Assembly: GCA_001574975.1 (NCBI GenBank)
Contig: KQ965870.1
Coordinates: 31,824-95,823, forward strand
DNA: 64,000 bases
Direction of reading: 5' to 3'
DNA from: Gonapodya prolifera JEL478
Lineage: Eukaryota > Monoblepharomycota > Monoblepharidomycetes > Monoblepharidales > Gonapodyaceae
Part shown: positions 12,774 to 23,792 of the stretch, one piece after another
Numbering within the stretch: the first letter of the stretch is position 1
Layout: each line of letters opens with the position of its first letter
The notes under the pieces: generated by a model
Seen by the model: only the letters and a program-made list of their open reading frames with translations
The model's database searches: none
What the model was told of the DNA's origin: nothing
Translations under genes and position numbers: made by a program

Positions 12774-12900
12774 ACTTGCCCTACTCTCATATGCGCATTT
12801 TTCGCCCTGTTTCCAAGAGCGGTCCGACCGAATGGGCTTATCTCAACTTTAAGAATCTGAAACTACGCCGTTCAGACCTAAGACTGTTCTTTTTTGTTTC
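12774..12900 (+). repeat. Family A foldback repeat, copy 3
   Basis: Third unit of the array, 307 bases after copy 2. It carries GGTCCGACCGAATGGGC and CCTAAGACTGTTC. The right arm has lost one C (ACGCCGTTCAG). Confidence 0.85.
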
Positions 12901-13160
12901 TGCACCACCTTTGCGGCTTACGCTTCTCATTTTCACCACTTGGGTCCACGTGGGGTTGGATGAGCGCCAGCGATAGCGCCAGGCTGGTTTATTTTGCTGG
13001 CTGGGCGATGTTTCGGGTGGTTTGAGTGTCGGTGGTGACAATAACAGGTGGTGCAAACTGCAACGTTCTTCGCGAGCCAACCACCAATGCGTCCATCTCA
13101 GCTCTCAAGTACCTTTAGCAATAACATTCGCGCTCAGCAAGTCATTCCATTTCCTATTCT

Positions 13161-13729
13161 CTACACAGGAGCACGTTTAAGCAAGTAAAATATCCCCGTC
13201 TCCAACTCCTCCTCCCCTGCTCCTTCTTTCTGCTTTTCGTACACCTCCCACGACCATCCCGCCGACGTCCACCCATTCTCCTTCATCCACTCGATGACTT
13301 TTGTGTGTGCGTCAAACAAGTTCTTGTACGGCCCCTTGTGCACCGCGGTTGCGACGCTCCCGGCGGGGATCTCCACGGACGTTACCTCGCCGTCGGGATC
13401 AAAGGAGCGAGTCGATTCGATTCCAAAGTACACGTTCATGGGTGCGCTGCGGCCGGTTCCGTGGCGGTAGAGAAGCACCTCGCGAGCGTCTGGTGCTTGG
13501 ATGCCCTCGTGGGATGCGACAAATGCCCGGACTTGGTCCATGGCGGGGTCGTAGGTGGCGGGGATGTCTTTGACGAGCACCTCGCGAAGCACGGCACCCA
13601 GAAGCTGGGGTTGAACAGTCTGGACTGTGATTTCGGGGGATACCTGAGCGTTGGGTGGCCGCGGAGAAGGGAGGACGGGATTGTGCGTGGTGCCGTCGGT
13701 CGGAATGTAACGAGGCGACTTACCGTCAT
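13161..13729 (-). CDS. GyrI-like / SOUL-type effector-binding domain protein
   Basis: A single GyrI-like small-molecule-binding domain (the fold of AraC effector-binding domains and SOUL haem proteins) of about 162 residues. A two-codon first exon (ATG ACG, 13729..13724) is joined across an 80-base intron (13723..13644, GTAAGT...CAG) to VSPEITVQTVQPQLLGAVLR. Characteristic segments are MNVYFGIESTRSF, VEIPAGSVATAVHKGPYKNL, NGWTSAGWSWEVY and GIFYLLKRAP. It has no DNA-binding domain. The ligand and pathway are unknown; in fungi such stand-alone domains are uncharacterised. It shares a 559-base divergent promoter region with the RING-H2 gene. Confidence 0.82.
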
Positions 13730-14288
13730 CGCTGGTTGAGTTTTCTCAGGTCTTTTAAGCAGAACGATTGATGCCAAGACAAGGTTCGGGGGAACTAAAT
13801 GCGAAGCGCGCAAGAAACTCGGATGATGCCCCGTTCTGAGGCCTGTTGTGGCCTGGGGTAATTCTTCCATTGTTGCTGTTGGTAAGGCGAAGTTAGTCCA
13901 GTTTGTTGAGAATTTATTACTCTAAGCAAAAATAATGCAGGTCGCACTACACCCTACTCTGTCCAACAATCGCAGTTAGTGTATGTACCGTCACACGCTC
14001 GAGCACCGTCCACCACCACACACACGTCAAAACCAAATCACTGCCCCGCCTCCACGCGCAACGTATCCGGTCACATGACCGGCCCGCGCAACGTGTCTGC
14101 GCTGCCTGCGCTTACGAAAGAACCAAATTGATCCCGATGTGACGCCATGGCCGCGGCAACCGTCGCACACAGTCACACCGTGCCACATCTCGTAACTCCG
14201 CAGCTTTCTGCACATCTACTTCCGCGGACTCCGATGCCCACTCACACATTCCGAGGTCAAGTCAAGTCGACGTACTCCGACAACCCGC
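13730..14288. other. Divergent intergenic region
   Basis: The 559 bases between the start codons of the GyrI-like gene (leftward) and the RING-H2 gene (rightward). It presumably contains both promoters. No consensus element could be assigned with confidence. Confidence 0.45.
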
Positions 14289-14885
14289 ATGGCAGACCTG
14301 GACGTCTCCGACATTCCACTCGACACGCCCTCCACCCCCGTGGGCCTGCTTGTTGCGGCCCTGTGCGGCGTCGTCGCGCTGTTCCTGGGCGGCTCGCTCG
14401 GAATGATCTGGTTCGTTGCCTGGATAGGCGGCGTCAGACGCGGGGCAGCACAGGGGGGATCGGACGCGGTATCCGAGAATGCGCCGAGGACGCTTTCGAC
14501 AGAGGTGCGTTGCTGCACAACCGCGCAGGGCCAGATCGGTGCAAGCGTGGCTCAAGTGCTCCCGTGTAGACGCTCGCTATGCTCGAACTCCGCGTACACA
14601 GCACATGCTGCTGGGGCGATGCTCCAACATGCTCCATTTGCCAGGACCAGATTGCCAAGGGCGAACAGATCCGGGTTCTTCCGTGCACGCACGGGTTTCA
14701 CTCGTCGGTGGGTGTGTGCCTGCTTTGGTTCTGGACACGGTGCGTTGACGGAGCGTCCGACTGCCCATCAACCCACATGACCACAACAGTGCGTGGACGT
14801 ATGGCTGCTTACCCGATCCCCACAATGCCCGCTGTGCAAGACGGACACACTTGAGCGGATTCAAGCACTATGCCAGAATGTATAA
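14289..14885 (+). CDS. Single-pass membrane RING-H2 finger protein (probable E3 ubiquitin ligase)
   Basis: A small membrane protein of about 149 residues. Three exons fit in phase: 14289..14504, 14570..14707 and 14790..14885. An N-terminal hydrophobic segment (VGLLVAALCGVVALFLGG, then MIWFVAWIGG; residues ~18-45) is followed by a short linker and a RING-H2 finger: CSICQDQI, VLPCTHGFHSSCVDVWL and CPLCKTDTL. The spacing gives C-x2-C ... C-x-H-x2-H-x2-C ... C-x2-C, with Trp after the fifth ligand as in E2-binding ATL/RNF-type ligases. The second intron splits the finger between the second His and the following Cys. It is expected to act on membranes as an E3 ligase; the substrate is unknown. The 3' end is partly duplicated just downstream. 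Confidence 0.85.
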
Positions 14886-14989
14886 TACGCGATGGCACAC
14901 AAAGTCTGATGTCTCGCTCGCACGCACTGTGCAAGCGGAACAATCTCGAGCGGATTGAAAAAACGTCACCAAAATGTATAATACGCAAT
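14830..14989 (+). repeat. Partial tandem duplication of the RING-H2 3' end
   Basis: The last codons and 3' flank of the RING gene (CTGTGCAAG, GAGCGGATT, AATGTATAATACGC) recur 95 bases later in diverged form: ACTGTGCAAG at about 14929, GAGCGGATT at 14948, AATGTATAATACGC before 14988. The second unit runs straight into the run of N. Confidence 0.75.
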
Positions 14990-15036
14990 NNNNNNNNNNN
15001 NNNNNNNNNNNNNNNNNNNNNNNNNNNNNNNNNNNN
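14990..15036. other. Assembly gap (47 N)
   Basis: Forty-seven undetermined bases. They lie at the end of a tandem repeat, so the true sequence may contain further repeat units. Confidence 0.99.
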
Positions 15037-15082
15037 TTCTCACCATTGTCCACACCCGTCGCACACCAAACCCCATCCCACA

Positions 15083-16907
15083 TCAACACCACGCAACAAC
15101 CTTCCCGCTCGCATTCCCCGCCACGATCGCAACCGGCCCGCCATCTTCCCCACCAACCATGCAATTGACCGCCGGAATCGCGCTCACGACCGCCGGGTCC
15201 GACAGCATTGCAATGTGCGCGCCGGTCTTGCCGTTGTAGACCTGTGGACGCGCGGCACGTTAGTGCCCTTGGGAGTCGCAAATAAGTGAAGCGCGGTACA
15301 ACTCACGTCGACCCCCCGCGACATGTTGCCCGCGGTTACGTAGGGGGACGCGCTTCCGCCGCCAAACTGCGCGCGGAAACACGTCACCCACCGGCCGGTG
15401 TTGTTGTTGTGCGAGATCGAGGCGAGTTGGGTGAACATAGGGTCCCAGAATCGGAGGATACGGATCTGTGTTGGGTCGGTGGTGGTGTACGGTGGGGTTG
15501 GGGGGAGGAGGTCAGGACACCAGACCGACCAGGCGACGCTCCACCCCATTGCAACTCACTGTATCATCATACGACGTCGTCACAACCCGCTCGCCGTCCT
15601 CGCTCCAATACGCGCTCGTGCAGCTCTTCCCATGCTGCGTGGCAGCCAGTGCCGCTCCCCCGCTCTTTTTCAGTGCGCGGGTATCCCAAACCTTACACGA
15701 CCCATCCAGACTGGATGTCGCCATCAAATGTTCCTTGGCCGGGTTCAGGGAGACGCACGAGACTTTTCGCGTGTGCAGCTCGTACGCGGCCAGTTTGGCG
15801 CCCGAGGGTTCCCGCGGGTCGAACCGGAACACCATCCCCTCCGTGTCCCCAAACATCCCGAACTTGGTCCCAGCGTGCATGCTCAGCGTCGTGATCTCGT
15901 ACGCGTCGTCGCCGACGTGGTCTTGGAAGACGGGGTGGGCGGGGTCGAAAGACCGTACCGACCCTTCGTACGAAGACGTCCACAGGCGGTCTCCGCGCCA
16001 GACGAGGCTCGTCACGGGGCGGTGTCGGTGCACTTCCCATACTTTGACGGTGGAGAATTCTGGGCCACGGCAAGTCCTTTCTTGAGCCCACGAAAGGAAA
16101 AGGGGAATCCTACGGCGAGGCGTGCTCACCGTCTTCATAATAGTCGCTCCCCTCTCGCTCCTTGACGTCCCTCGCCTTGTCCATGTCGATACCCACGAAC
16201 CCAATGTTGCCCTGCTTGTCGCCCCAGAACGAGCCCACGGTGGACCCGCACAGCTTGGTGTACGCCGCCATGGAGTAGATCCGCTCCTTGGAGAACCGCA
16301 CGGCGTCCGGAACGCACACCGTCAGTTTGGACGGGTCAGCGTTGGCGGTGCGTGGGGGTGACGTCGACTTTGTGGAAGTGAAAGATGCGAAGATGGTGGA
16401 GAACTTTTGGGCATCGTCCGTTACATCAGTATCCTGCCAAAGAAAACCGTCAATCAAAGGTATTGAAGCATGTACAGCGACTCGTGTGTGGCTCGAATCA
16501 ACTCACGATGTGGACTGGACCTGGTACACGGGACTTCCTTTCCCTTTCCTTAGCCTCCTCTTCCTCCTTTATTCGTGCAATCTCCTTGGCCGCTTCGCTG
16601 TCCGGATCAATCGCCCTCAGACGCGACGACACTCTGGAGAAACGCCCCAGATTGGAACATATGAAGGTGCCATCGACCGATGAGGAATCCACATCGCCGC
16701 GAGAACCCACCTCCGAACAGTCGGCTCCGGGGGCTCGTTCTCCGTGTCGCCATCTTCACGCTTGCGTTTCGGCCGGGCTTTCTTCTTGTCCGTGATGGAG
16801 ATGGGATCGACGTCTGGTTTGGAGAGCGTGGGGATTTGGAGGGAGCGCAGAAGCGCTTGGTTTTCTTCGATGCGCTTTAGGCGCAAAACTTCATAATCCG
16901 AAGACAT
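15083..16907 (-). CDS. WD40 protein, CMR1/WDR76 family (DNA damage-binding)
   Basis: Homologue of yeast Cmr1 and vertebrate WDR76, nuclear WD40 proteins that associate with chromatin and sites of replication stress or DNA damage. ATG 16907 opens MSSDYEVLRLKRIEENQALL, the family's basic N-terminal helix. A nuclear-localisation-like KKKARPKRKRE and RRSSRLRAIDP follow across an intron. The propeller includes GSFWGDKQGNIGFVGID, LWTSSYEGSVRSFD, MATSSLDGSCKVWDTRAL, SISHNNNTGRWVTCFRA and TAGNMSRGVDVYNGKTGAH. The end is GNASGKVVAWC with the stop at 15083-15085. The blades are split by about six short introns. The SHNN-TGRW segment is highly characteristic of Cmr1. It converges on the RING gene, with the assembly gap between them. 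Confidence 0.9.
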
Positions 16908-17068
16908 GTGGGGGGCTCGAATCAAAGAGTTTTGGGATGAAAACGATCGATGTGGACACATTTCATTCCTCAATCCAAACACAGATTGTAAACAAGGGGA
17001 CGTAATAAAACAGGTTCGCAGCATTGGCATATTCATGCGAAACTAGAAAATCAATGAGTGGTGGATAA

Positions 17069-20000
17069 TCATTTCTTCTTTTTGTGCCTTCCCGTCTTTT
17101 CTCGCCGTTTCTCCTTCAGCAGCCTCTCCTTGACAATTTGCTGTTTGCTCTTCAGCTCCCGCTTGGGCTTCACTCCAGCCCACTTCACAGTCTTCTTTCC
17201 GCTTCCCTTGTTACCCTTGCCAGCGCTTCCGCGCTGCCCAGACTCATCCCTATCCTCGCCTTTGCTCCTCTTGGCCATTTTGCGCTGTTGAGACATACTG
17301 CCCGGAGTGGGTGCCGTGGTTCCAGTGTGCCGGAATTTGCGAAAGCCAGACACTGTGGGTCCCCTTCTGCCCTTCATCGAAGTGTCTTCAAGTTCGCCGA
17401 CACGGGGCATGGTAGTTTTGGTTTTCTTTTGCCACTCTTCGAACCTGTGAATAGATCAAAAAAGTGTCAGCGACTGGAAGTATGACTGGCTTAAAAGAAC
17501 TCCACAAAAAAGTTTCCAATGTTGACACAAATGTGCGGGCGCAATTATACACCCGAAATCACTGAGCAGGACAGTTAGGATGTCTCTTATTCCCGGTTCT
17601 TCTTGCGTGATTAGTAACCAACCAACGATAAACACCAAAGCTCCTCCCGGAGTCCGGGAGATGCAAAGGGTTGCATTGGGCGGATAATTGATCACGCTGA
17701 TAGCCATTTGTATGGCACAGTCCTTTCTCGGAGGTGGAAACACCTGCTTCATAATTCTCCCCTTCCAGGAAAGGTACGTCCCGTCTTCATCGATAACTCA
17801 CCGTCCGGCTTTGAAGCTTGCTTCCACCAAAGCTCCACTTTCACTACGCATTCGCTTGATGTTGTCTCCTCCTATGGTCTTCCTTACGAATCGCTTCTTC
17901 TTCTTATCCCAAACCTGAGCACCCTTTCCGCCCTTGCCGGGTATTCCCGCATCCACTTCTCCTGTAAGCTCGAACGAAGCAGCTTGCGCTTCCCGCAAGA
18001 ACGCTGATGAACCCGATGACACGGAGTAAGCGCGGTCGGCCGCGGCGTTGGGTGGTTGGTACGGAACGAAAAATTCCGACTGCGACGGGTCCGACGACGG
18101 ATTTGTGGCCCCCGTGTCATCGTCGTCATCACCTTCGAACACGGTCGCGACGGTTGACCCGCCAGTGTAGGTAGCGGTGGCCTCGTCAGTTTCCTTCGAA
18201 GATGCGGATGATGGTCGAGACTTTGCTGGCTTTTTCGCGAGAATTTTAGCCGCAGCGCGACGTCGTTCCAACATGACGAGCGCTTCTTTGGACCTGTGCC
18301 CACGCTTGCCAACTTCAAAGACAGTCTAAGATATTGAGATATCGTCAGTAACTCGAACTGCACCAATTGGAACAACTGACGAACCTCAGGGGGTCTGAAG
18401 CTACCTATTTCCGCCACCATTGCCGCTTGCTCTTGGTCAGCACTATCCAATAGTGTGGCTACAGGATCCATGTCACATTAAAATACACTCCTCCAAGAGA
18501 TCAGAAACCAACTCACCAACCAATGGGTGCACCCCAACCTTACCGAGCTCCTTCGCCTTTCTGATCCCGTCTCCTGTCGGCTTTTCTCTCGTTCGAGCCC
18601 ACATCCGGCCCGCATTGTCGGCGGCCTTCTCCAACCCTTCCCAGTCCCCATCGGTGCGCCTGTAGTTCTCGATCCGCTCAGCTTCTGTGTCAAGGAGATT
18701 TTGTGGTAGAGAACCGACGCAAATTGTGGAAGTGTAGGACGGCGGAGTTGTGGTAGGGCTCGTGGGAGAAATAGCGACGAGTGGACGAGTGGAAAAAAGG
18801 TGCAGGTCGAGGAGGTAGGGAATCTGGAAGAATATTCTAACGGCTCGAGTCCCACTTTGACATTGCAGACTTGATGGCCTTGACGCACCTCCTCCCCCCC
18901 AACCAAGCTCCAAGCCCTTCCCTTTCGCCCAGCTCTTCCAGCTCTTCCAACACGGTGTACAAACACCTTGGCAGATCCCGGAAAGTCGAAGTTCACCACT
19001 TCGTCAAGACTCGGAACATCCAGCCCACGGGCGGCCACGTCTGTCACAATGAGGCACTTGACAGTGCCCTTGCGGAAGGCGTCAAGGTTGTTTTTTCGAG
19101 CAACCTGATCCATTCCTCCATGGCACGGGACAGCCGCTAAACCGGAGAGGTGAAGGGCGTGCGAGACAAGCTCGACGTGATGCTTCGTAGAACAGAAAAT
19201 GAGAGTTTGTGACGTGGGAGGGATGAGCGTACGGAGGAGAAAGAGGAGGGCCGCAAGACGAGAAGGTGGGGGGATGGTAAGGAAGAGCAGCTATTTCACA
19301 AAATGACAGGAACAAGGGACCGTTGAAAAGAGCGAGAGGGAGGGGAAGGGTGGCAATCACGAACCTCCAGGTCTGGGTTGATTCTCCCTTCAGCCTCTAG
19401 TCGTACCATCACCGGATCTCTCAAGCCGGCTCTTGCAAACTCAACCAAGAGACTTGGAAGGGTGGCAGAAAAGAGTGAGGTCTGGCGATTCGGAGAGAGG
19501 CGATGTTGGATTTCACGAAGCTGAGGCGCGAATCCAAGCTCGAAAAGCCTGCGGAGAAACTTTTGGTGAGTCTGAATACTTTAAAATTTGGCATCAGGAT
19601 CTCACCGATCAGCTTCGTCGTACACAACAGCCTCAACTGTCGAGAGGGAGAGGGACATTTCGATAATAAGATGAACGAGACGACCCGGTGTGGCGACAAC
19701 TCTGCAGCAAATGGCGATTATTCCGGACTTGAATTCCTCTTCGGTCAGAGTGATACCTTACATGTCTGGGTTTCCGGCCATCGCCTCAAATTGGTCCTCC
19801 AGCCCTTCACCACCCACCACAACCGCAATACGGAGATCTGTGTACTTGGAAACCTCCTTGGCAACCTTCGCCGTCTGGACTGCCAATTCACGGGTTGGCT
19901 CCAGAATCAAAGCGCGCGCTCCGACCCTTTCACTGTGCGCTTTAAGCTTGTTCACGATTGGTATAAGGAAAGCAAGCGTTTTCCCGGATCCTGTGCGTGC

Positions 20001-20441
20001 CATCGCCACAACATCGCGCCCGGCCAAAGCGAGCGGGATGGACCGGCGCTGAATCGGGGTTGGTAGACGGAATCCCCGGAGGAGAAGAGCACGGAGAAGC
20101 GATGGATATAAATCCAGCGATTGGAACGTTCCACCTGGGTTCTTGTTGGGCTTCGCTTTCTTCTTCTTGTGACCGTTTGCATCCTTATCCGTCAACTTGC
20201 CATCAACCTTGGCTCTCTTCCGAGGTCGCTCAGAGTCCGCATTGCCGTCATCCTCGCCGCTTTCACTGCCATCGTTCACATCACTTTGGGACCCGTCGTC
20301 CTCAAAGTCTTCGCCTTGGAATCCATCATTTTCAACTTCGGCGTCCTGCTCGTCTTCCCAACCATCGACTTTATCAGAGTCCACCGGTGGTTCCTCCTTC
20401 TTCCTCGGGTGCTTGCCGTTCGCGTTTCGTGGGCGTTTCAT
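17069..20441 (-). CDS. DBP10: DEAD-box RNA helicase Dbp10/DDX54
   Basis: Nucleolar ATP-dependent RNA helicase of 60S ribosome assembly. ATG 20441 begins an acidic/basic N-terminal extension (~110 residues). The core follows: the Q motif region ([22 protein letters not shown]), motif I ARTGSGKT, motif Ia PTRELA, GG in [16 protein letters not shown], motif II as YDEADR, and motif III SATLP. The C-terminal RecA domain shows [27 protein letters not shown] and [16 protein letters not shown]. The tail holds the DBP10 C-terminal domain: [28 protein letters not shown], and a Lys-rich end at 17069. About eight introns of roughly 50-110 bases interrupt it. The combination of core and [10 protein letters not shown] tail separates Dbp10 from other DEAD-box proteins. 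Confidence 0.93.
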
Positions 20442-20706
20442 TCGAAAAGAGAAAATAGACTTCTGATGGCCGAAGTCGCTACACTACTTTCAAAACGTCG
20501 TCCATCAATTCTCTTCATAATTAGCAGAATAGCCCCACATTAAAATGCGGTAAGAATGACGTTTTTGGTGATCCCGCTAAAAATTATTCTCAGGCAACGG
20601 CGGGGCGGGGCGAGCCATTGCAGCCTGACTCTTATCCGAAATCTTTCAGCAAATCCATCGCGGATCCACTCGGACTCCCACTCTAAGCTAAACGCGCTCC
20701 TCCACC

Positions 20707-21730
20707 ATGCCGCCTTTACCGCTCTCAATCCCGTTGCACCTGAATCGGTCTCTCATCGAGGCAATCGAGGCCGGAAGCTTGTCGCGTGTTCGTGATTCCC
20801 TCGCCGCGGGTGCCAGCGCAAGAGCCCACAAGTTAGTCGCCTCGAGCAAAGGGCCAATGGCGGTGATGAAGGGGGAGAAAGGGGACTATGAGAGGTGAGC
20901 CCGATCCGATGTCTCCCACCCTCTCCTGGTTGCAGAAGAAGCCTCAACATCCCACTTTTGTGCTTATTGTTGCATTGGCTGGACTGGCAGGGAGGACGGA
21001 GAAAGCGCGTTGCTGCTTGCTATTGTTTATGGTTCCGCCGAGATTGTGAAGTTGCTAATTGAACATGGTAAAGTGCAGTTGAAACTGGTTGTCGTTAGCT
21101 TATCCACTAAACACATTCATGAACTTTGCACGCTTGTGTGCCGGGACGATTCATCGCTTCCCCCCATTGCATTCGGCCGTGAACCAAGGCGCCGATCCAA
21201 ATGCATCTTGCCGCTTTACGAACATTATCACGACCTCCGCTGGCGCTGTTCGGTTTGCGACTCAACCAGGTCTCGGTGGCCTGACAGCCGTTCAACTCGC
21301 GGGTAAAGGTCCTCTCTTCACCCTCTCGCGCGGGGGCTTCTCGAACGCCCTCGAAGCGGCTCTTCACGATGGCCGATACAGTGGCTTGAACGAAAAGGGA
21401 GGATGGGTCCTGGACATGGCCGCGGTGGATAGGAAGATTGACACCAAGGTTGAGGTCCTCATGGCACTCCTTGAAGGCGGCGCAGTAGTCACGGAGGAAC
21501 ACTTACACAGGGCGGCAGAGGTCGCAAAGGGAAAGTCTGGTGCAATTTTCGGGAAGAAACCTCGACCAGAGATCTATGACCTCATCATGGGTCACTACGC
21601 GAGGCAGATGGAGGCTATGCGTGGACCACCGGCATATACACCATCGGCAGTCGCAGGCCGCGATGTGATGATGCAAGGAGCGTTGGACCACGTGGCAGTA
21701 CCGGCGTACTGTGCAAGTGGCAGTGGTTAA
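20707..21730 (+). CDS. Ankyrin-repeat protein
   Basis: A soluble protein of about 250-300 residues with N-terminal ankyrin repeats: NRSLIEAIEAGSLSRVRDSL, then ALLLAIVYGSAEIVKLLIEHG. Exon 1 is 20707..20894 and exon 2 is 20991..21067. The third exon begins at 21189 if the junction restores the canonical LLIEHGADPNAS. An alternative acceptor at 21098 would keep a PPLHSAVNQG repeat but needs a 31-base intron. Later repeats are degenerate (GLGGLTAVQLAGKG, VEVLMALLEGGAVV). The C-terminus ends in a Ser/Gly-rich stretch at 21730. It has no other domain and presumably acts in protein-protein binding; the partner is unknown. Confidence 0.72.
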
Positions 21731-22132
21731 AGGGGGTCTGGATGGCTGCAGACGTTTTTCAGCATTTCGTGCACTGAGGGGAGTCGGAGGTCCATGCGTT
21801 CCCGAGGGGTTCGTGGTAGTCTTGTAATTTTTGTGCGTGAGTCTGTGGATTTGGATTTGTGACATGTGCCTGGATGTGCGAGACGTCTTTCGAAGAAATG
21901 CATACTGCGCGAAGAATTAGTGGACTTGATCGTGCAAAATAGCTAAAATGTGAAATTTTTGAGATGAAGTAGCAACTATGGACTGTTACAGTGAGATGAC
22001 TAATCGGCTGATCGGGAGAACCAGCAGTGAAGTTGCTTCCGCACCGCTTCCGCCTTGATCGAGACGCATACCTCCATTTGTAGGAGTGCTCCAGCCACTG
22101 TCGCCTGCCAGCGATTCAAATCTGCAGCTATC
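21731..22132. other. Intergenic stretch
   Basis: About 400 bases between the ankyrin gene and the oxygenase gene, both rightward. No gene or repeat was seen. Confidence 0.45.
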
Positions 22133-23461
22133 ATGTCGCCAGCAGCCGTAATTGAATTCGCCATCCCCGAAATCTCTCTTCGTGACTTCGACACCCGAAA
22201 GAACCAAATCGCGGCAGATCTGGACATCGCATGTCACGGGATCGGCTTTTTTTATCTCGTGGACCATGGTAAGCGCTATGATGCACAGATATCATAGGCT
22301 GATCGTTGGCTGATGAAGGCCATTAGGCATTCCCCAGGAATTGATCGACGAAGCGTTCACACTGTCCAAGAAGTTTTTCGACGAGCCCCTGGAAGAGAAA
22401 GAGAAGTATCTTCTCGGCCCAAATAATCAGGGCTATAGCGCGTTCGGTGGGCAAGGTGTGTGAGTGCGCTGAATTGAGTACGGTCCACACGGTTTTCTCA
22501 GAATCGGACAGTCCTGGATCGGAAGAGAAAAGTTCCCGACTCCAAAGAAGCGTACAATATTCTCATGTTGCCCAACAACTCTGCGTTCGAATCTCCCCAC
22601 CACCCGCTCTTCAGAGAGTACAAACTGCTCATTCAGCGTTTTGGCGATTCGGCGATGGACGTGGTCTACAAAATCATGCGCTTGCTCGCATTAGTACTAG
22701 ATGTCCCTGAGAATGTGGGTCTTGACGCAATCATTTCTCATGGTAGTTTCTTACCTAACGTTTTTCCACCGACCCCAAGACGTTCGTTTCCCTCTTCGGT
22801 GGGAAAGACGGCTCCCACAACGGAACGTTCCGCGCTCTTCACTATCCCCCTGTTGAGGAGGAAGAAGTTGAAGACGAACTCGAGAATGGTGTTATCCGGT
22901 GTGGGGCGCATTCGGATTTCGGGACACTCACCGTTCTCTTCACTGAGCCCGACGGCCCTCTTGGCCTTCAAGTGCTCTCACCGCTGACAAATAAGTGGGA
23001 GTGGATTCCGTCAAAGCCGGGGGCTTTGCTCATTAATATTTCTGACATCATCGAGTAGGTCGTTCTCTCTTTCTTGGTACTTCGTTTTGTCAGACAATCC
23101 GTCACCTCCCAGATTCGAAACGCGTGGCTACTTCCTATCCACGCTCCACCGCGTTGCACCTGCGCCTGGTCCCGACCGTCGCCGGCGTCGGTACTCCATT
23201 GCATTCTTCACACAGCCCGACCGCACCACCATTATCAAGCCTATCAGAGGTTCAAAACGCCTGGATAATTTTGCGATGGAGGAGGCTAAGCGAGCAAAAA
23301 TGGAGAGGGAGGTGAAGAAGGCGAGAGGAGACTCGGCGACGTTCGTGGAGGACGTGGTGAGACGCTGGAAGAAGGCAGGGACCGAGAATATCGCAGATGG
23401 TGGCATCACTGTGCAGGATTGGATTCAGAGTAGGGTGAATGGGACGTATAACTTTGCTTAA
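22133..23461 (+). CDS. 2-oxoglutarate/Fe(II)-dependent dioxygenase, isopenicillin N synthase-like
   Basis: A cytosolic non-haem iron oxygenase of the isopenicillin N synthase/flavonol synthase family. ATG 22133 starts MSPAAVIEFAIPEISLRDF. The N-terminal DIOX_N domain reads ADLDIACHGIGFFYLVDHG, IPQELIDEAF and SKKFFDEPLEEKEKY, with the NNQGYSAFGGQ loop. The jelly-roll core carries the metal ligands: HSD in GAHSDFGTLTVLF and the distal His in STLHRVAP. The 2OG-binding Arg lies in RYSIAFF. Five or so introns interrupt it, with donors visible at 22267 and 22740. Substrate is unknown; fungal members act in secondary metabolism, thymine or hormone-like oxidation. It is not in an evident biosynthetic cluster. 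Confidence 0.88.
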
Positions 23462-23533
23462 CGAGTGTTTCGGGGCTGGTCAGGTCCTTGTGTGAAATTG
23501 GGCTTACCTAGTGCGAATAATCTACTGCGAGCC

Positions 23534-23555
23534 AATAAAGAAGCTCGGCTTCTTT
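23534..23555 (+). promoter_or_regulatory. Polyadenylation signal overlapping a perfect hairpin
   Basis: AATAAA at 23534..23539 lies 73 bases after the oxygenase stop codon. Its last three bases begin a perfect 8-bp stem, AAAGAAGC/GCTTCTTT, with a 3-base loop (23537..23555). This probably marks the 3' end of the oxygenase transcript; the hairpin's role is inferred only. Confidence 0.5.
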
Positions 23556-23792
23556 TAACGTGAATGGGCCATATCATTGCCGCAGGAGTGTGAGTCTGCA
23601 GGCTGGTCGTGGGAGGTGTACAGAAACGAGAAAGGAAAGGAGGAGTGGATGGAGACGGACATATAATACTTGATTAAACGTGGTACCGTGTAGATAGCAT
23701 TGAGTGAATCGCTTTGGCACTGAAGCTTCATGACCGCAGCTACCTGACCAGAGCCCAGGCGCAGGTCCCATCTGGCCAACTTTCCCCACTCG

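Noticed and set aside
21068-21098. 31-base intron in the ankyrin gene at 20.7-21.7 kb
   Set aside because: Shorter than any other intron seen in the window. An acceptor at 21188 gives the canonical LLIEHGADPN ankyrin sequence instead.
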